From: Streptomyces minutiscleroticus
GTDB lineage: Bacteria > Actinomycetota > Actinomycetes > Streptomycetales > Streptomycetaceae
Reading direction: 5' to 3'
NCBI RefSeq assembly: GCF_014650875.1
Contig: NZ_BMVU01000002.1
Span: 186,001-250,000 of the forward strand
Length of the DNA stretch: 64,000 nucleotides
This document shows, in pieces, positions 25,401 to 33,031 of the stretch. Every line of letters begins with the position of its first letter. Position 1 is the first letter of the stretch. The notes under the pieces are model-generated. The model searched no databases. It was not told where the DNA came from and saw only the letters and a program-made list of their open reading frames with translations. The position numbers and the translations under genes are program-made.

Positions 25401-26867
25401 GTGAGTGACACCCCATTCGGATTCGGCCTTCCGCCGGAGGAGCCGGAGAACGGCGACGAGGGCAAGAAGAAGGACCAGGGCAGCGGTGCTGGTCAGGGGC
25501 CGTCCAACCCGTTCGGCTTCGGTCTGCCCGGCGGCTCCGGCGCCGACAATCCGCTCGCCGCCATGTTCGGCTCGCTGAACCCCGGCGACCTGGGCGCGGC
25601 CTTCCAGCAGCTGGGCCAGATGCTCTCGTACGAGGGCGGCCCGGTGAACTGGGACATGGCCAAGCAGATCGCCCGCCAGACGGTCTCCCAGGGGACCCCC
25701 GACGGCACCAAGGACGCCAGCGTCGGCCCCGCCGAGCGCTCCGCGGTCCAGGAGGCCGTCCGCCTCGCCGACCTGTGGCTGGACGACGCGACGTCCCTGC
25801 CCTCGGGCGCGGGCTCCGCGGTGGCCTGGAGCCGCGCGGAGTGGGTCGAGGCGACCCTGCCGGTGTGGAAGGAGCTCGTCGACCCGGTCGCCGAGCGGGT
25901 CGGCGCGGCCATGGGCGACGTGCTGCCCGAGGAGATGCAGGCCATGGCGGGCCCGCTGATCGGCATGATGCGCTCGATGGGCGGCGCCATGTTCGGCACA
26001 CAGATCGGGCAGGCCCTGGGCGTGCTCGCGGGCGAGGTCGTCGGCTCGACCGACATCGGCCTGCCGCTCGGCCCGGCCGGCAGGGCCGCGCTGCTGCCGG
26101 TCAACATCGAGACCTTCGGCAAGGACCTCGGGGTGCCGAAGGAGGAGGTGCGGCTCTACCTGGCGCTGCGCGAGGCCGCCCACCAGCGCCTCTTCGCGCA
26201 CGTCCCGTGGCTGCGCTCGCACCTGTTCGGCGCGGTCGAGGGGTACGCCCGCGGGATCAAGGTCGACACGGCGAAGCTGGAGGACGTGGTCGGCCAGCTC
26301 GACCCGTCCAACCCGGAGCAGTTGCAGGACGCGCTCCAGCAGGGCATGTTCCAGCCGGAGGACACGCCGGCCCAGAAGGCCGCGCTGGCCCGCCTGGAGA
26401 CGGCCCTGGCGCTCGTCGAGGGCTGGGTGGACGCCGTGGTGCACACGGCGGCCAAGCCGCGGCTGTCGTCCGCGGACGCGCTGCGCGAGACGCTGCGCCG
26501 CCGCCGCGCCTCGGGCGGCCCCGCCGAGCAGACCTTCGCCACGCTGATCGGCCTGGAGCTGCGGCCGCGCCGGCTGCGGGACGCCTCGCGCCTGTGGGCC
26601 TCGCTCACCGACGCGCGCGGCGTGGACGGCCGCGACGGGCTGTGGGCCCACCCGGACATGCTGCCGACGGCCGCCGACCTGGACGACCCGGACGGCTTCG
26701 TCCACCGCGAGCAGCTGGACTTCTCCGAGCTGGACAAGATCCTCGGTGAGGCGGCGGGCGGCACCGGCGGGAAGGCGGACCTGAAGAAGGACACCGCGGA
26801 GGACACCGGGGACGGCAAGGGCGGCAAGGACGGCCGGGACGACGCCGAGGGCGACGGCGCCGAGTGA
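25401..26867 (+). CDS. DUF2342 zincin-like metallohydrolase
   Basis: Protein of 488 residues, GTG start at 25401 with GAGGAT upstream. The N-terminal ~55 residues are disordered, with two copies of a PFGFGLP motif. The core matches the actinobacterial DUF2342 / putative hydrolase family (Rv3195-like): PVNWDMAKQIARQ, AMAGPLIGMMRSMGGAMFGTQIGQALG and the conserved REAAHQRLFAHVPWL, whose Glu and His are the expected zinc-site residues. The C-terminal ~50 residues are charged, Gly/Lys/Asp-rich and disordered. Catalysis has not been established for the family as far as I know. The stop overlaps the Nudix gene by four bases. Confidence 0.88.
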   Translation: MSDTPFGFGLPPEEPENGDEGKKKDQGSGAGQGPSNPFGFGLPGGSGADNPLAAMFGSLNPGDLGAAFQQLGQMLSYEGGPVNWDMAKQIARQTVSQGTPDGTKDASVGPAERSAVQEAVRLADLWLDDATSLPSGAGSAVAWSRAEWVEATLPVWKELVDPVAERVGAAMGDVLPEEMQAMAGPLIGMMRSMGGAMFGTQIGQALGVLAGEVVGSTDIGLPLGPAGRAALLPVNIETFGKDLGVPKEEVRLYLALREAAHQRLFAHVPWLRSHLFGAVEGYARGIKVDTAKLEDVVGQLDPSNPEQLQDALQQGMFQPEDTPAQKAALARLETALALVEGWVDAVVHTAAKPRLSSADALRETLRRRRASGGPAEQTFATLIGLELRPRRLRDASRLWASLTDARGVDGRDGLWAHPDMLPTAADLDDPDGFVHREQLDFSELDKILGEAAGGTGGKADLKKDTAEDTGDGKGGKDGRDDAEGDGAE

Positions 26868-27421
26868 GCCTCCACGACGACGCGGTCCTCGTGCTGAAGG
26901 GCTACGAGCGGCACGAGGGCAGCGGCCAGGAGAGTCCCGAGGACCAGGAGAAGCTGCGCCAGGTCTACCTGGACCACCTGGCGGCCCGTCCCGACGGCAT
27001 GTGGAAGTCCTGCGCGGACGGTCACATCACGGCGAGCGCCCTGGTGGTCGACCCGGAGCGGGGCCGGGTGCTGCTGACGCTGCACAGGAAGCTGCGGATG
27101 TGGCTGCAGATGGGCGGCCACTGCGAGCCCGGGGACGCCACGCTGGAGGCGGCGGCGCTGCGCGAGGCCACGGAGGAGTCGGGCATCTCCGGCCTGACCC
27201 TGCTGCCCGGCGGGCCGGTGCGCCTGGACCGCCACCACACGCCCTGCGCCTGGCACCTGGACGTGCAGTACGCCGCGCTCGCCCCGGCGGGAGCGGTGGA
27301 GGCCATCAGCGACGAGTCCCTGGACCTGCGCTGGTTCGCCTACGACGCGGTGGCGGACGTCGCGGACGGGTCGGTCGTCCGGCTGGTGGAGGCGACCCGC
27401 CGGCGTCTCCGGGAGCGCTGA
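26864..27421 (+). CDS. Nudix hydrolase
   Basis: Protein of 185 residues. The start GTG (26864) overlaps the upstream stop as GTGA, so the two are translationally coupled. The Nudix box is complete, GHCEPGDATLEAAALREATEESGI (about residues 85-108 in the protein), with the REATEE metal-binding core. The N-terminal ~40 residues (DPEDQEKLRQVYLDHLAARPDGMWK-like) form an added helical lid. Substrate unknown. A 15-bp hairpin terminator follows at 27457. Confidence 0.92.
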   Translation: MSLHDDAVLVLKGYERHEGSGQESPEDQEKLRQVYLDHLAARPDGMWKSCADGHITASALVVDPERGRVLLTLHRKLRMWLQMGGHCEPGDATLEAAALREATEESGISGLTLLPGGPVRLDRHHTPCAWHLDVQYAALAPAGAVEAISDESLDLRWFAYDAVADVADGSVVRLVEATRRRLRER

Positions 27422-27456
27422 AGGTCTCCGGGACCGCCGGATCCGTAAGCGAATCC

Positions 27457-27490
27457 GTGAGGGGCGACCGCTATGGCGGCCGCCCCTCAC
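27457..27490 (+). terminator. terminator after the zincin-Nudix operon
   Basis: 15-bp stem with one A-C mismatch (27457-27471 with 27476-27490) and TATG loop, 36 bases past the Nudix stop. Confidence 0.7.
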
Positions 27491-27575
27491 ACATGTCTCC
27501 AGGGGGCTGCGCCCGTGTCTCCACGGGTCTGCACCGGTGGCTCCATGGGGCCGCACCCGTGTCTCCCCGGCATCC

Positions 27576-27600
27576 GCCCCCGGAGCGTCGCTCCCGGGGC
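27576..27600 (-). terminator. terminator after the AIM24 operon
   Basis: Near-perfect GC inverted repeat (27576-27587 with 27589-27600, one mismatch; the centre opens into a small loop), 24 bases beyond the last AIM24 stop on the minus strand. Between it and 27490 the DNA only shows imperfect repeats of CCCGTGTCTCC. Confidence 0.55.
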
Positions 27601-27624
27601 ACACCGTTTCCGCTTCCGCGGGGC

Positions 27625-28380
27625 TCAGCTCCAGACGTTGCCCTGGTTCTGGCCGTGGGCGCCGTGCTGGCCCATGCCGTACTGGGCGCGCAGCCCCTGG
27701 CCGATCACCGCGTTCTGCGGCGGCAGCAGCTCGCTGGGCTGGACGAGCGCGTAGCCCTGCCCCATGAAGCTGAGCTCCCAGCCCTCTCCGGTGTTGCCGC
27801 GGCGCCGCCACACCCCGGAGGAGTGCGTCTGCGCCTGCATCTGGACGCGCAGGCCGGTGGACCAGGCGACGATCGCGTCGGCGTCGCAGTTAACGTACCG
27901 GTCCGGTGTGACCTGCATCATCAGGGGCGCGCCCGAGGTCATCAGGGCGACCCGGCCGCGGCCGGTGATGTTGAGCTGGTACTTCCCGGAGCCGGAGATG
28001 CCGTACAGGCTGTCCACGGCGACGACCTCGTGGTGCAGCGACGAGTCCATCGCCAGGACGTAGCCGCTGTCCACGGTCAGGCCGTCCGGGTCGACGTCCA
28101 CCAGGTGCACGTGCTGGGCGAGGTTGGCCAGGTAGACGATGCCCTGCCCGTGGCAGCGCATCAGGTCGAGGCCCTCCCCGGTGCGGGCGCGCGAACGCTG
28201 CCGCCCGGACCCCTGGTACTCGGCGTCGAACTCCACCATCCCCTGGTAGGCGACCATGGTGCCCTTGCGGGCGAGCAGGTCGTCGTGGCCCTCTAGGGCG
28301 ACGCGGAGCATCTGCGGGTTCTGCAGGCTCCAGCGCTCCTGGGTCTGCTGGTCGTTGTAGGCGAAAATCGGGCTCTGCAT
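27625..28380 (-). CDS. AIM24 family protein (third gene of operon)
   Basis: Protein of 251 residues, ATG 28380 behind GGGGAG, 16 bp after the preceding AIM24 gene. Beta-rich AIM24/TIGR00266 domain: LLARKGTMVAYQGMVEFDAEY, LMRCHGQGIVYLAN, VLAMDSSLHHEVVAVDSLYG, LNITGRGRVALMTSGAPLMMQV. A Gln/Gly-rich tail (QYGMGQHGAHGQNQ) follows. No signal peptide. AIM24 proteins are of unknown biochemical function; the yeast namesake is mitochondrial. In Streptomyces they travel with TerD proteins of the tellurite/stress family, as here. Confidence 0.88.
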   Translation of the reverse strand: MQSPIFAYNDQQTQERWSLQNPQMLRVALEGHDDLLARKGTMVAYQGMVEFDAEYQGSGRQRSRARTGEGLDLMRCHGQGIVYLANLAQHVHLVDVDPDGLTVDSGYVLAMDSSLHHEVVAVDSLYGISGSGKYQLNITGRGRVALMTSGAPLMMQVTPDRYVNCDADAIVAWSTGLRVQMQAQTHSSGVWRRRGNTGEGWELSFMGQGYALVQPSELLPPQNAVIGQGLRAQYGMGQHGAHGQNQGNVWS

Positions 28381-28396
28381 GGTGTGCTGCTCCCCC

Positions 28397-29077
28397 TCAG
28401 CCCCGGAACCGGAGGCGGTCGGTGCTGTCCTCGCTGGGCTGGACGACGACGATGCCCTGGCCCGAGAAGGCCATCTGGTACGCCTCCCCGCTGCCGCGGC
28501 CGATCAGGGACTGCGCCTTGAAGCTGCGCTTGCCCTTGACCTTGAGATTCGGCGACCAGGCCACGAGCGCGTCCGGGTCGACGTACGTCTCGTCCTCGCC
28601 GCCGCCGCAGTCGACGACGATCGGCTTGCCCCGGGAGGTCAGCGCGACCCAGCCCTCCCCGGAGATCCTCGTGTTCCACAGGCCCTGCCCGGCGAACTTC
28701 GCCAGTCCCTTGACGCGCTCGACGCCCCAGGTCAGGTGCGCGTCGAAGGCGAGCAGGTTGGTGGCGTTGACGGAGATCGCGTCGCCGTTGAGGTTGATGA
28801 CGACGACGTCCGCCCCGTAGTCGGCGAGGTAGAGCAGGCCGTCGCCGGAGCACTTCATGAGCGGGGCGCCCTCGCCGGTGGCCCAGTCGCGGGCGATCTG
28901 GCGCACGGCCGGCGGGTTCGGCTCGTACTGGACGAACCCTTCGTAGGCGATCATCGACCCCACGCGCGCGAGGAGGTCGTTCCCGGTCTGCATCGCGACC
29001 TTGAGCATGTGGTCGCCGTGGTTCTCCATGCGAGCGGAGACGGGTGCCGGGGCGAAGCCCGCGAGCTGCTGGTTCAT
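28397..29077 (-). CDS. AIM24 family protein (second gene of operon)
   Basis: Protein of 226 residues with AGGGAG before ATG 29077, 11 bp after the TerD-AIM24 fusion gene. It shows the same beta-helical domain as its neighbours: LLARVGSMIAYEGFVQYEPN, LMKCSGDGLLYLADYGADVVVINLNGD, NLLAFDAHLTWGVERVKG and GQGIVVVQPSE. It diverges from the third gene well beyond recent duplication, so the triplication is old. Function unknown; it is likely a structural partner of the other two AIM24 domains. Confidence 0.88.
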   Translation of the reverse strand: MNQQLAGFAPAPVSARMENHGDHMLKVAMQTGNDLLARVGSMIAYEGFVQYEPNPPAVRQIARDWATGEGAPLMKCSGDGLLYLADYGADVVVINLNGDAISVNATNLLAFDAHLTWGVERVKGLAKFAGQGLWNTRISGEGWVALTSRGKPIVVDCGGGEDETYVDPDALVAWSPNLKVKGKRSFKAQSLIGRGSGEAYQMAFSGQGIVVVQPSEDSTDRLRFRG

Positions 29078-29088
29078 GACGGGCTCCC

Positions 29089-30774
29089 TCAGACCTCGTA
29101 CGGCTGGACGACGATGAAGTTGCCGGGCGCTCCCCGGAACTGCAGGTTCACGCTCTCGCCGGTGTCCCCGGGGTAGGCGTTGCGGCGCATGCGGACCTGG
29201 CTGGAGACGACCACCTGGGCCGCGGCGGACCAGGCCACGACGGCGTTGCAGTCCGCGAAGGTCGTCGGCGTGACGGGCAGCACCACGGGCGCGCCGTGCG
29301 TCTTCACGACGATGGTGCCGGTCCCCTGGAACTGCATCGTGAACAGGGCGCCGCCGGGGATGCCGTGCCCCTCGATGCGGCGCACCTCGTACTGGAGCGA
29401 CTCGTCGAACGCGAGGACGTTCTCGGCGGACACGCAGATCGCGTCGCCCTGCAGTTCCACGGGGTGCAGCATCGAGGCGTCGTCCGCGAGGAACACCTGG
29501 CCGCGGCCGGTGCAGCGCATCAGCTGCATCTCCTGGCCGGTCGCGTTGCCGACGATGCGGCCGGTGAAGCCGGCGCCCTTGTAGCCGAAGTCGACCTTGC
29601 CCTGGTAGAGCACCATGCTGCCCTGGCGGGCCAGCACCGGCTGGTCGCCGATCCCGAGGTCCACGCGCATCAGCTTCGTGTTCTGCTGCGTCCAGCGCTG
29701 CCCGGTGGGCGTCTCGCGGAACTTCTCCAGCGCCGCGGTCACACCGGCGCCCGTCCGGGGCGCGCCCTGGGGCACCGCGTACGGCGAGGCTCCGCCCGGC
29801 GCTCCGGGGGGGCCGGGCGGGCCGGGCTGCCCCGGGACCTGGCCGCCCGGGGGCTGCTGGCCGTATCCGGGGGGCGGGGCCGGGGCCTGCGGGTAGCCGT
29901 AGCCGGGCGGCGGGGGCGGCGCCTGGCCGGGGGGAGGCGTCTGGTGCGACTGTCCGTACGGGGCCGCCGGTGCGGGTGGCGGCGGCACGGTCCCGCCGGG
30001 CGGCGTCATCGGCGCGACGACGGTCGGGGCGGTGTGCACGGGGGGCGCGGGCTCCGGAGCGGGGGGCGGCGTGGCTGCCGGGGGCGGTGCGAAGCCCTGG
30101 GCGGCGGGCTGCGGCGCGTCAGGCGGCGCCGGCTGTCCCGCGGGCGGTCCGGCGGGGGCGGCGAACGGGGGCGGCGCCGCGGCCTGCGCGGGCGGGGCGA
30201 AGCCCGGGACGCCGGTCTGCGGCTGCGGCGGCCCGGCGGGCTCCTCCTCGGCGACCTCGCCGCCGAAGTTTCTCAGGAGCGCGTCGAGTCCGCCGTCGAA
30301 GCCCTGGCCGACGGCGGCGAAGCGCCAGACGTCCTTCAGGTAGAAGTCCCCCAGCATGACGGCGCGCTCGGTGGAGAACTCGCTGCCGTCGAAGGAGTAC
30401 CGGGCCACTTCCTCGCCGCCCGCGACGATGCGCAGGTATCCGGGGCCGATCTGCGACATCTGCCCGGCACCGTCGATCGTCGCCGTGAACGACAGCTTCT
30501 GGATGTGCGCCGGGACCTTGTCGAGCGTGACGCGGAAGGACTCCGTGTCGCCCGCCTGGGGACCGAGGAGCTGGATGGACTCCTCCGGGGACTTCGGCTG
30601 GTTGAAGAAGACGAAGTACCGGTCGTCCGAGAGCCGTTCGTCGGCGTCCAGGCCGAAGCAGCTGATGTCGAAGGTCAGCCCGGGGGCGGAGATCTGCACT
30701 CCTACGTACAGGTCCGTGCCCGCGGTGACGTCACTGATTCTGGCCTTGTGGCCGCGTTGGAATTCCCTGGCCAT
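29089..30774 (-). CDS. TerD domain - proline-rich linker - AIM24 domain fusion
   Basis: Protein of 561 residues starting at ATG 30774. Residues ~1-175 form a TerD domain with the calcium-binding acidic loop DISCFGLDADERLSDDRYFVFFNQPKSPE. About residues 185-335 form a Pro/Gly/Ala-rich disordered linker with many PPGYGQ/PPPA blocks. About 340-561 is an AIM24 domain (LARQGSMVLYQGKVDFGYKG, LMRCTGRGQVFLADD, IVVKTHGAPVVLPVTP). TerD proteins act in tellurite, phage and envelope stress responses. Fusion to AIM24 plus two separate AIM24 genes behind it makes an operon of three related modules, suggesting one calcium-responsive assembly (inference). Confidence 0.93.
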   Translation of the reverse strand: MAREFQRGHKARISDVTAGTDLYVGVQISAPGLTFDISCFGLDADERLSDDRYFVFFNQPKSPEESIQLLGPQAGDTESFRVTLDKVPAHIQKLSFTATIDGAGQMSQIGPGYLRIVAGGEEVARYSFDGSEFSTERAVMLGDFYLKDVWRFAAVGQGFDGGLDALLRNFGGEVAEEEPAGPPQPQTGVPGFAPPAQAAAPPPFAAPAGPPAGQPAPPDAPQPAAQGFAPPPAATPPPAPEPAPPVHTAPTVVAPMTPPGGTVPPPPAPAAPYGQSHQTPPPGQAPPPPPGYGYPQAPAPPPGYGQQPPGGQVPGQPGPPGPPGAPGGASPYAVPQGAPRTGAGVTAALEKFRETPTGQRWTQQNTKLMRVDLGIGDQPVLARQGSMVLYQGKVDFGYKGAGFTGRIVGNATGQEMQLMRCTGRGQVFLADDASMLHPVELQGDAICVSAENVLAFDESLQYEVRRIEGHGIPGGALFTMQFQGTGTIVVKTHGAPVVLPVTPTTFADCNAVVAWSAAAQVVVSSQVRMRRNAYPGDTGESVNLQFRGAPGNFIVVQPYEV

Positions 30775-30969
30775 GCGTACCGACCGTCCCCCATCCCGAA
30801 TGTGAGTGCGTCGCGCCAGGCTAACGGCAAAGTCAACACGTGAATGAGGTCGGTACAGACCCGGTACAGAATCACTGCCTCCGCGTCGCGGAGGCGGCCC
30901 CACCGGCGGGAACGCGGACAGGGAAGGGCGCCGGCGCGCCGGAGCGCGCGTGCGGGCGGGGGCGGGCGG

Positions 30970-31566
30970 TCACTCGTCGCGGGCCGCGGGCAGGTGGGGC
31001 AGCCGGTCGGCGGCCACCACCCCTTCGAGGTAGCCGCGCGCCCGCTCGGTGCGCGGGTAGGACTCCAGCAGCCGCCAGAAGCGCGGCCCGTGACCGGGGA
31101 CGAGCAGGTGCGCCAGCTCGTGCAGCAGGACGTAGTCGACGACGTACTCGGGCATGCCCTGGAGCCGGTGCGAGAGCCGGATGCTGCCCTCCGCGGGGGT
31201 GCACGATCCCCAGCGCGTGTTCTGGTTGGTGACCCAGCGGACCGAGGCGGGCCGGGCCCGGCCGCCCAGGTACTGGACCGAGAGCCGATCCGCCCGCTCG
31301 GCCAGCTCGGCGTCGCCGAGCTGCCGCTTGCTCTCCTGCGCGGCCAGCTTGTCGAGCATGACGCCGACCCAGCGCTGCTCCTCCGCCTCGGACATCCGGG
31401 CGGGGATCAGCACGATGGTGCGGTCGCCTTCGCGGTAGGCGGAGACCGTTCTGCGTCGGCGGGCACTCCTGCGGACCTCGATCGCGCTCGGCCCCGAGCC
31501 GCTCGGCGGCTGGCTCGTCGTGCTGCGCGGCGTATGTCCGGCACGGTGCAGTGGGTCGGCGGGCAC
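30970..31566 (-). CDS. YgjP/DUF45-type zinc metallopeptidase
   Basis: Protein of 198 residues, GTG start at 31566. The N-terminal ~35 residues are disordered. The DUF45 (M48-like) core shows VEVRRSARRRRTVSAYREGD-type strands, the signature NTRWGSCTPAEGSIRLSHRL, and the zinc site VLLHELAHLLVPGHGPRFWRLLESYP (HExxH plus a third His). Family members are cytosolic proteases of unknown substrate. The 35-bp DnaA-box element lies 80-114 bp upstream of its start. It is divergent from the ThiF-like gene. Confidence 0.9.
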   Translation of the reverse strand: MPADPLHRAGHTPRSTTSQPPSGSGPSAIEVRRSARRRRTVSAYREGDRTIVLIPARMSEAEEQRWVGVMLDKLAAQESKRQLGDAELAERADRLSVQYLGGRARPASVRWVTNQNTRWGSCTPAEGSIRLSHRLQGMPEYVVDYVLLHELAHLLVPGHGPRFWRLLESYPRTERARGYLEGVVAADRLPHLPAARDE

Positions 31567-31645
31567 GCCCCGACGTTACCCGCTGCACACGGCGGACGTC
31601 CCGGCTCCGGTACGGTTCGGCCCGGATCCGCACCCCGGGCGCCTA

Positions 31646-31680
31646 ATTAGTACGAAGAATATCCACCGCCTGTGGACAAC
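31646..31680 (-). promoter_or_regulatory. 35-bp composite element with DnaA box, copy 1
   Basis: On the minus strand GTTGTCCACAGGC (31680-31668), 12 bases, then TCGTACTAAT (31655-31646). TTGTCCACA (31679-31671) is a perfect Streptomyces DnaA box. The same two half-motifs with the same spacing recur at 38306-38340. It sits between the divergent metallopeptidase and ThiF-like genes. CTAATTAG (31643-31650) is an overlapping palindrome. Regulatory role is inferred. Confidence 0.6.
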
Positions 31681-31813
31681 TTTCCACGCTCCGTCACCGG
31701 ACGCGGCATTCTGGCGGCAGGCGCATCGGCGTCACCGGCGGGCCGGGAGGCGCCGCCGGTGCGCAAAGGCGCGTACGGGACGGGCACGGAGAAGGACACG
31801 GGGGATTCGGCCG

Positions 31814-33031
31814 ATGCATCCGATGGTGAAGCCCGCGCTGCGGCGCGGCTGGCGCGACCTGAACACGGTCCAGTTCGGGACGGCACCCGCGCACGCGATG
31901 GTGCTGGGCCCGGTGGACACGGCCACGGGCAGCTTCCTGGAGCTGCTCGACGGCACGCGCGGCCTGCCCCTGCTGCGGGAGGAGGGGCGCCGCATGGGGC
32001 TGCCGGAGGGCCACGTCGACGGGCTGGTGGAGCGGCTGGCCGGAGCGGGACTGCTGGACGACGCCACGGGCGGCGGTCCCGGTGCCGACGCGCTGCGCGC
32101 CAAGGCCGCCGTCCTGGACCGGCTGCGCCCCGACCTCGCCTCGCTCTCCGTGGTCACCTCCGCACCCGGCGACGGGGTGCGCCGGCTGGCCGCCCGGCGC
32201 TCCCTGCGCGTGCAGGTACGGGGGGCGGGCCGAGTCGGCGCGCAGCTGGCGTCGGCACTGGCGGGCGCGGGGGTCGGCCGGGTCGACGTGGTCGACGTCG
32301 GCCGGGTCGGACCGGAGGACGTGGCGCCGGGCGGGCTGCCCGCCGAGGCGGTCGGCGAGCGCCGGGAGGAGGCCGCGCGCCGGGCGGTGCGCCGCGCGGC
32401 ACCGGACCGGCCTCCGCGTGAGCACGGCCCGCGGTCGCCCTTCGACGACGCGGCCCCCGGCCTGTCCCTGGTGGTCGTCGCGCCGCGGGACGGCCTCGCG
32501 GCCCACGCGCCCGACCCCCTGACCGCCGAACCGCTCGTCGCCTCCGGGACGCCGCACCTGTACGCCGGGGTCGTGGAGGGCACCGGCGTCGTCGGCCCGC
32601 TGGTCCTGCCGGGCGACTCCGCCTGCGCGGGCTGCCTGGACCGGGGCCGGGCCGACCGCGACCCGGCCTGGACGCGCATGCTCGCCCAGTGGCGCTCGGG
32701 GCGGCCGCGCCGGGGACAGGCCTGCGACCTGACGCTGGCCACGGCCGTCGCGGGGCTGGCCGCGGGGCACGCCCTGGCCTTCCTCGACGGGCTGTCGCCG
32801 TCGAGCACGGGTGCGCGCTGGGAGGCGTCCGTGCCCGGATTCGACTGGCACGCACGGCCGGTGTGGGCGCATCCGGCATGCCCGTGCGGGGCGGCGGAGA
32901 GAACCAGGAGGGAGCAGACCTCAGAGGACGACGAGCGGCACGAGACAATGACGGGGCACCGGCCGTCGCCGAGGAGGGCCCGCAGGGCGCACTCGGCACG
33001 GCTGTCCGGTACTTGGAGGGCGCATGTCTGA
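31814..33031 (+). CDS. ThiF/E1-like protein, divergent
   Basis: Protein of 405 residues, ATG 31814 behind GGGGGA; an ATG three codons later is possible. Residues ~15-100 form a winged-helix-like region (LGPVDTATGSFLELLDGTRGLPLLREEG) as in leader-binding/E1-like proteins. From ~135 a Rossmann-type ThiF core begins (VQVRGAGRVGAQLASALAGAGV, VVDVGRVGPEDV). DSACAGCLDRGRADRDPAW and a final CPCGAA give zinc-like cysteines. The usual E1 Arg/Asp ATP residues are not clearly conserved, so activity is doubtful. Relatives are annotated as ThiF or TOMM leader-binding proteins, but no precursor or cyclodehydratase is near. Its end overlaps the ABC1-kinase gene by 8 bp. Confidence 0.75.
   Translation: MHPMVKPALRRGWRDLNTVQFGTAPAHAMVLGPVDTATGSFLELLDGTRGLPLLREEGRRMGLPEGHVDGLVERLAGAGLLDDATGGGPGADALRAKAAVLDRLRPDLASLSVVTSAPGDGVRRLAARRSLRVQVRGAGRVGAQLASALAGAGVGRVDVVDVGRVGPEDVAPGGLPAEAVGERREEAARRAVRRAAPDRPPREHGPRSPFDDAAPGLSLVVVAPRDGLAAHAPDPLTAEPLVASGTPHLYAGVVEGTGVVGPLVLPGDSACAGCLDRGRADRDPAWTRMLAQWRSGRPRRGQACDLTLATAVAGLAAGHALAFLDGLSPSSTGARWEASVPGFDWHARPVWAHPACPCGAAERTRREQTSEDDERHETMTGHRPSPRRARRAHSARLSGTWRAHV

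Noticed and set aside
31814..33031. RiPP/TOMM biosynthetic cluster based on the ThiF-like protein
   Set aside because: No precursor peptide, YcaO, dehydrogenase or transporter nearby; the neighbouring genes are housekeeping.
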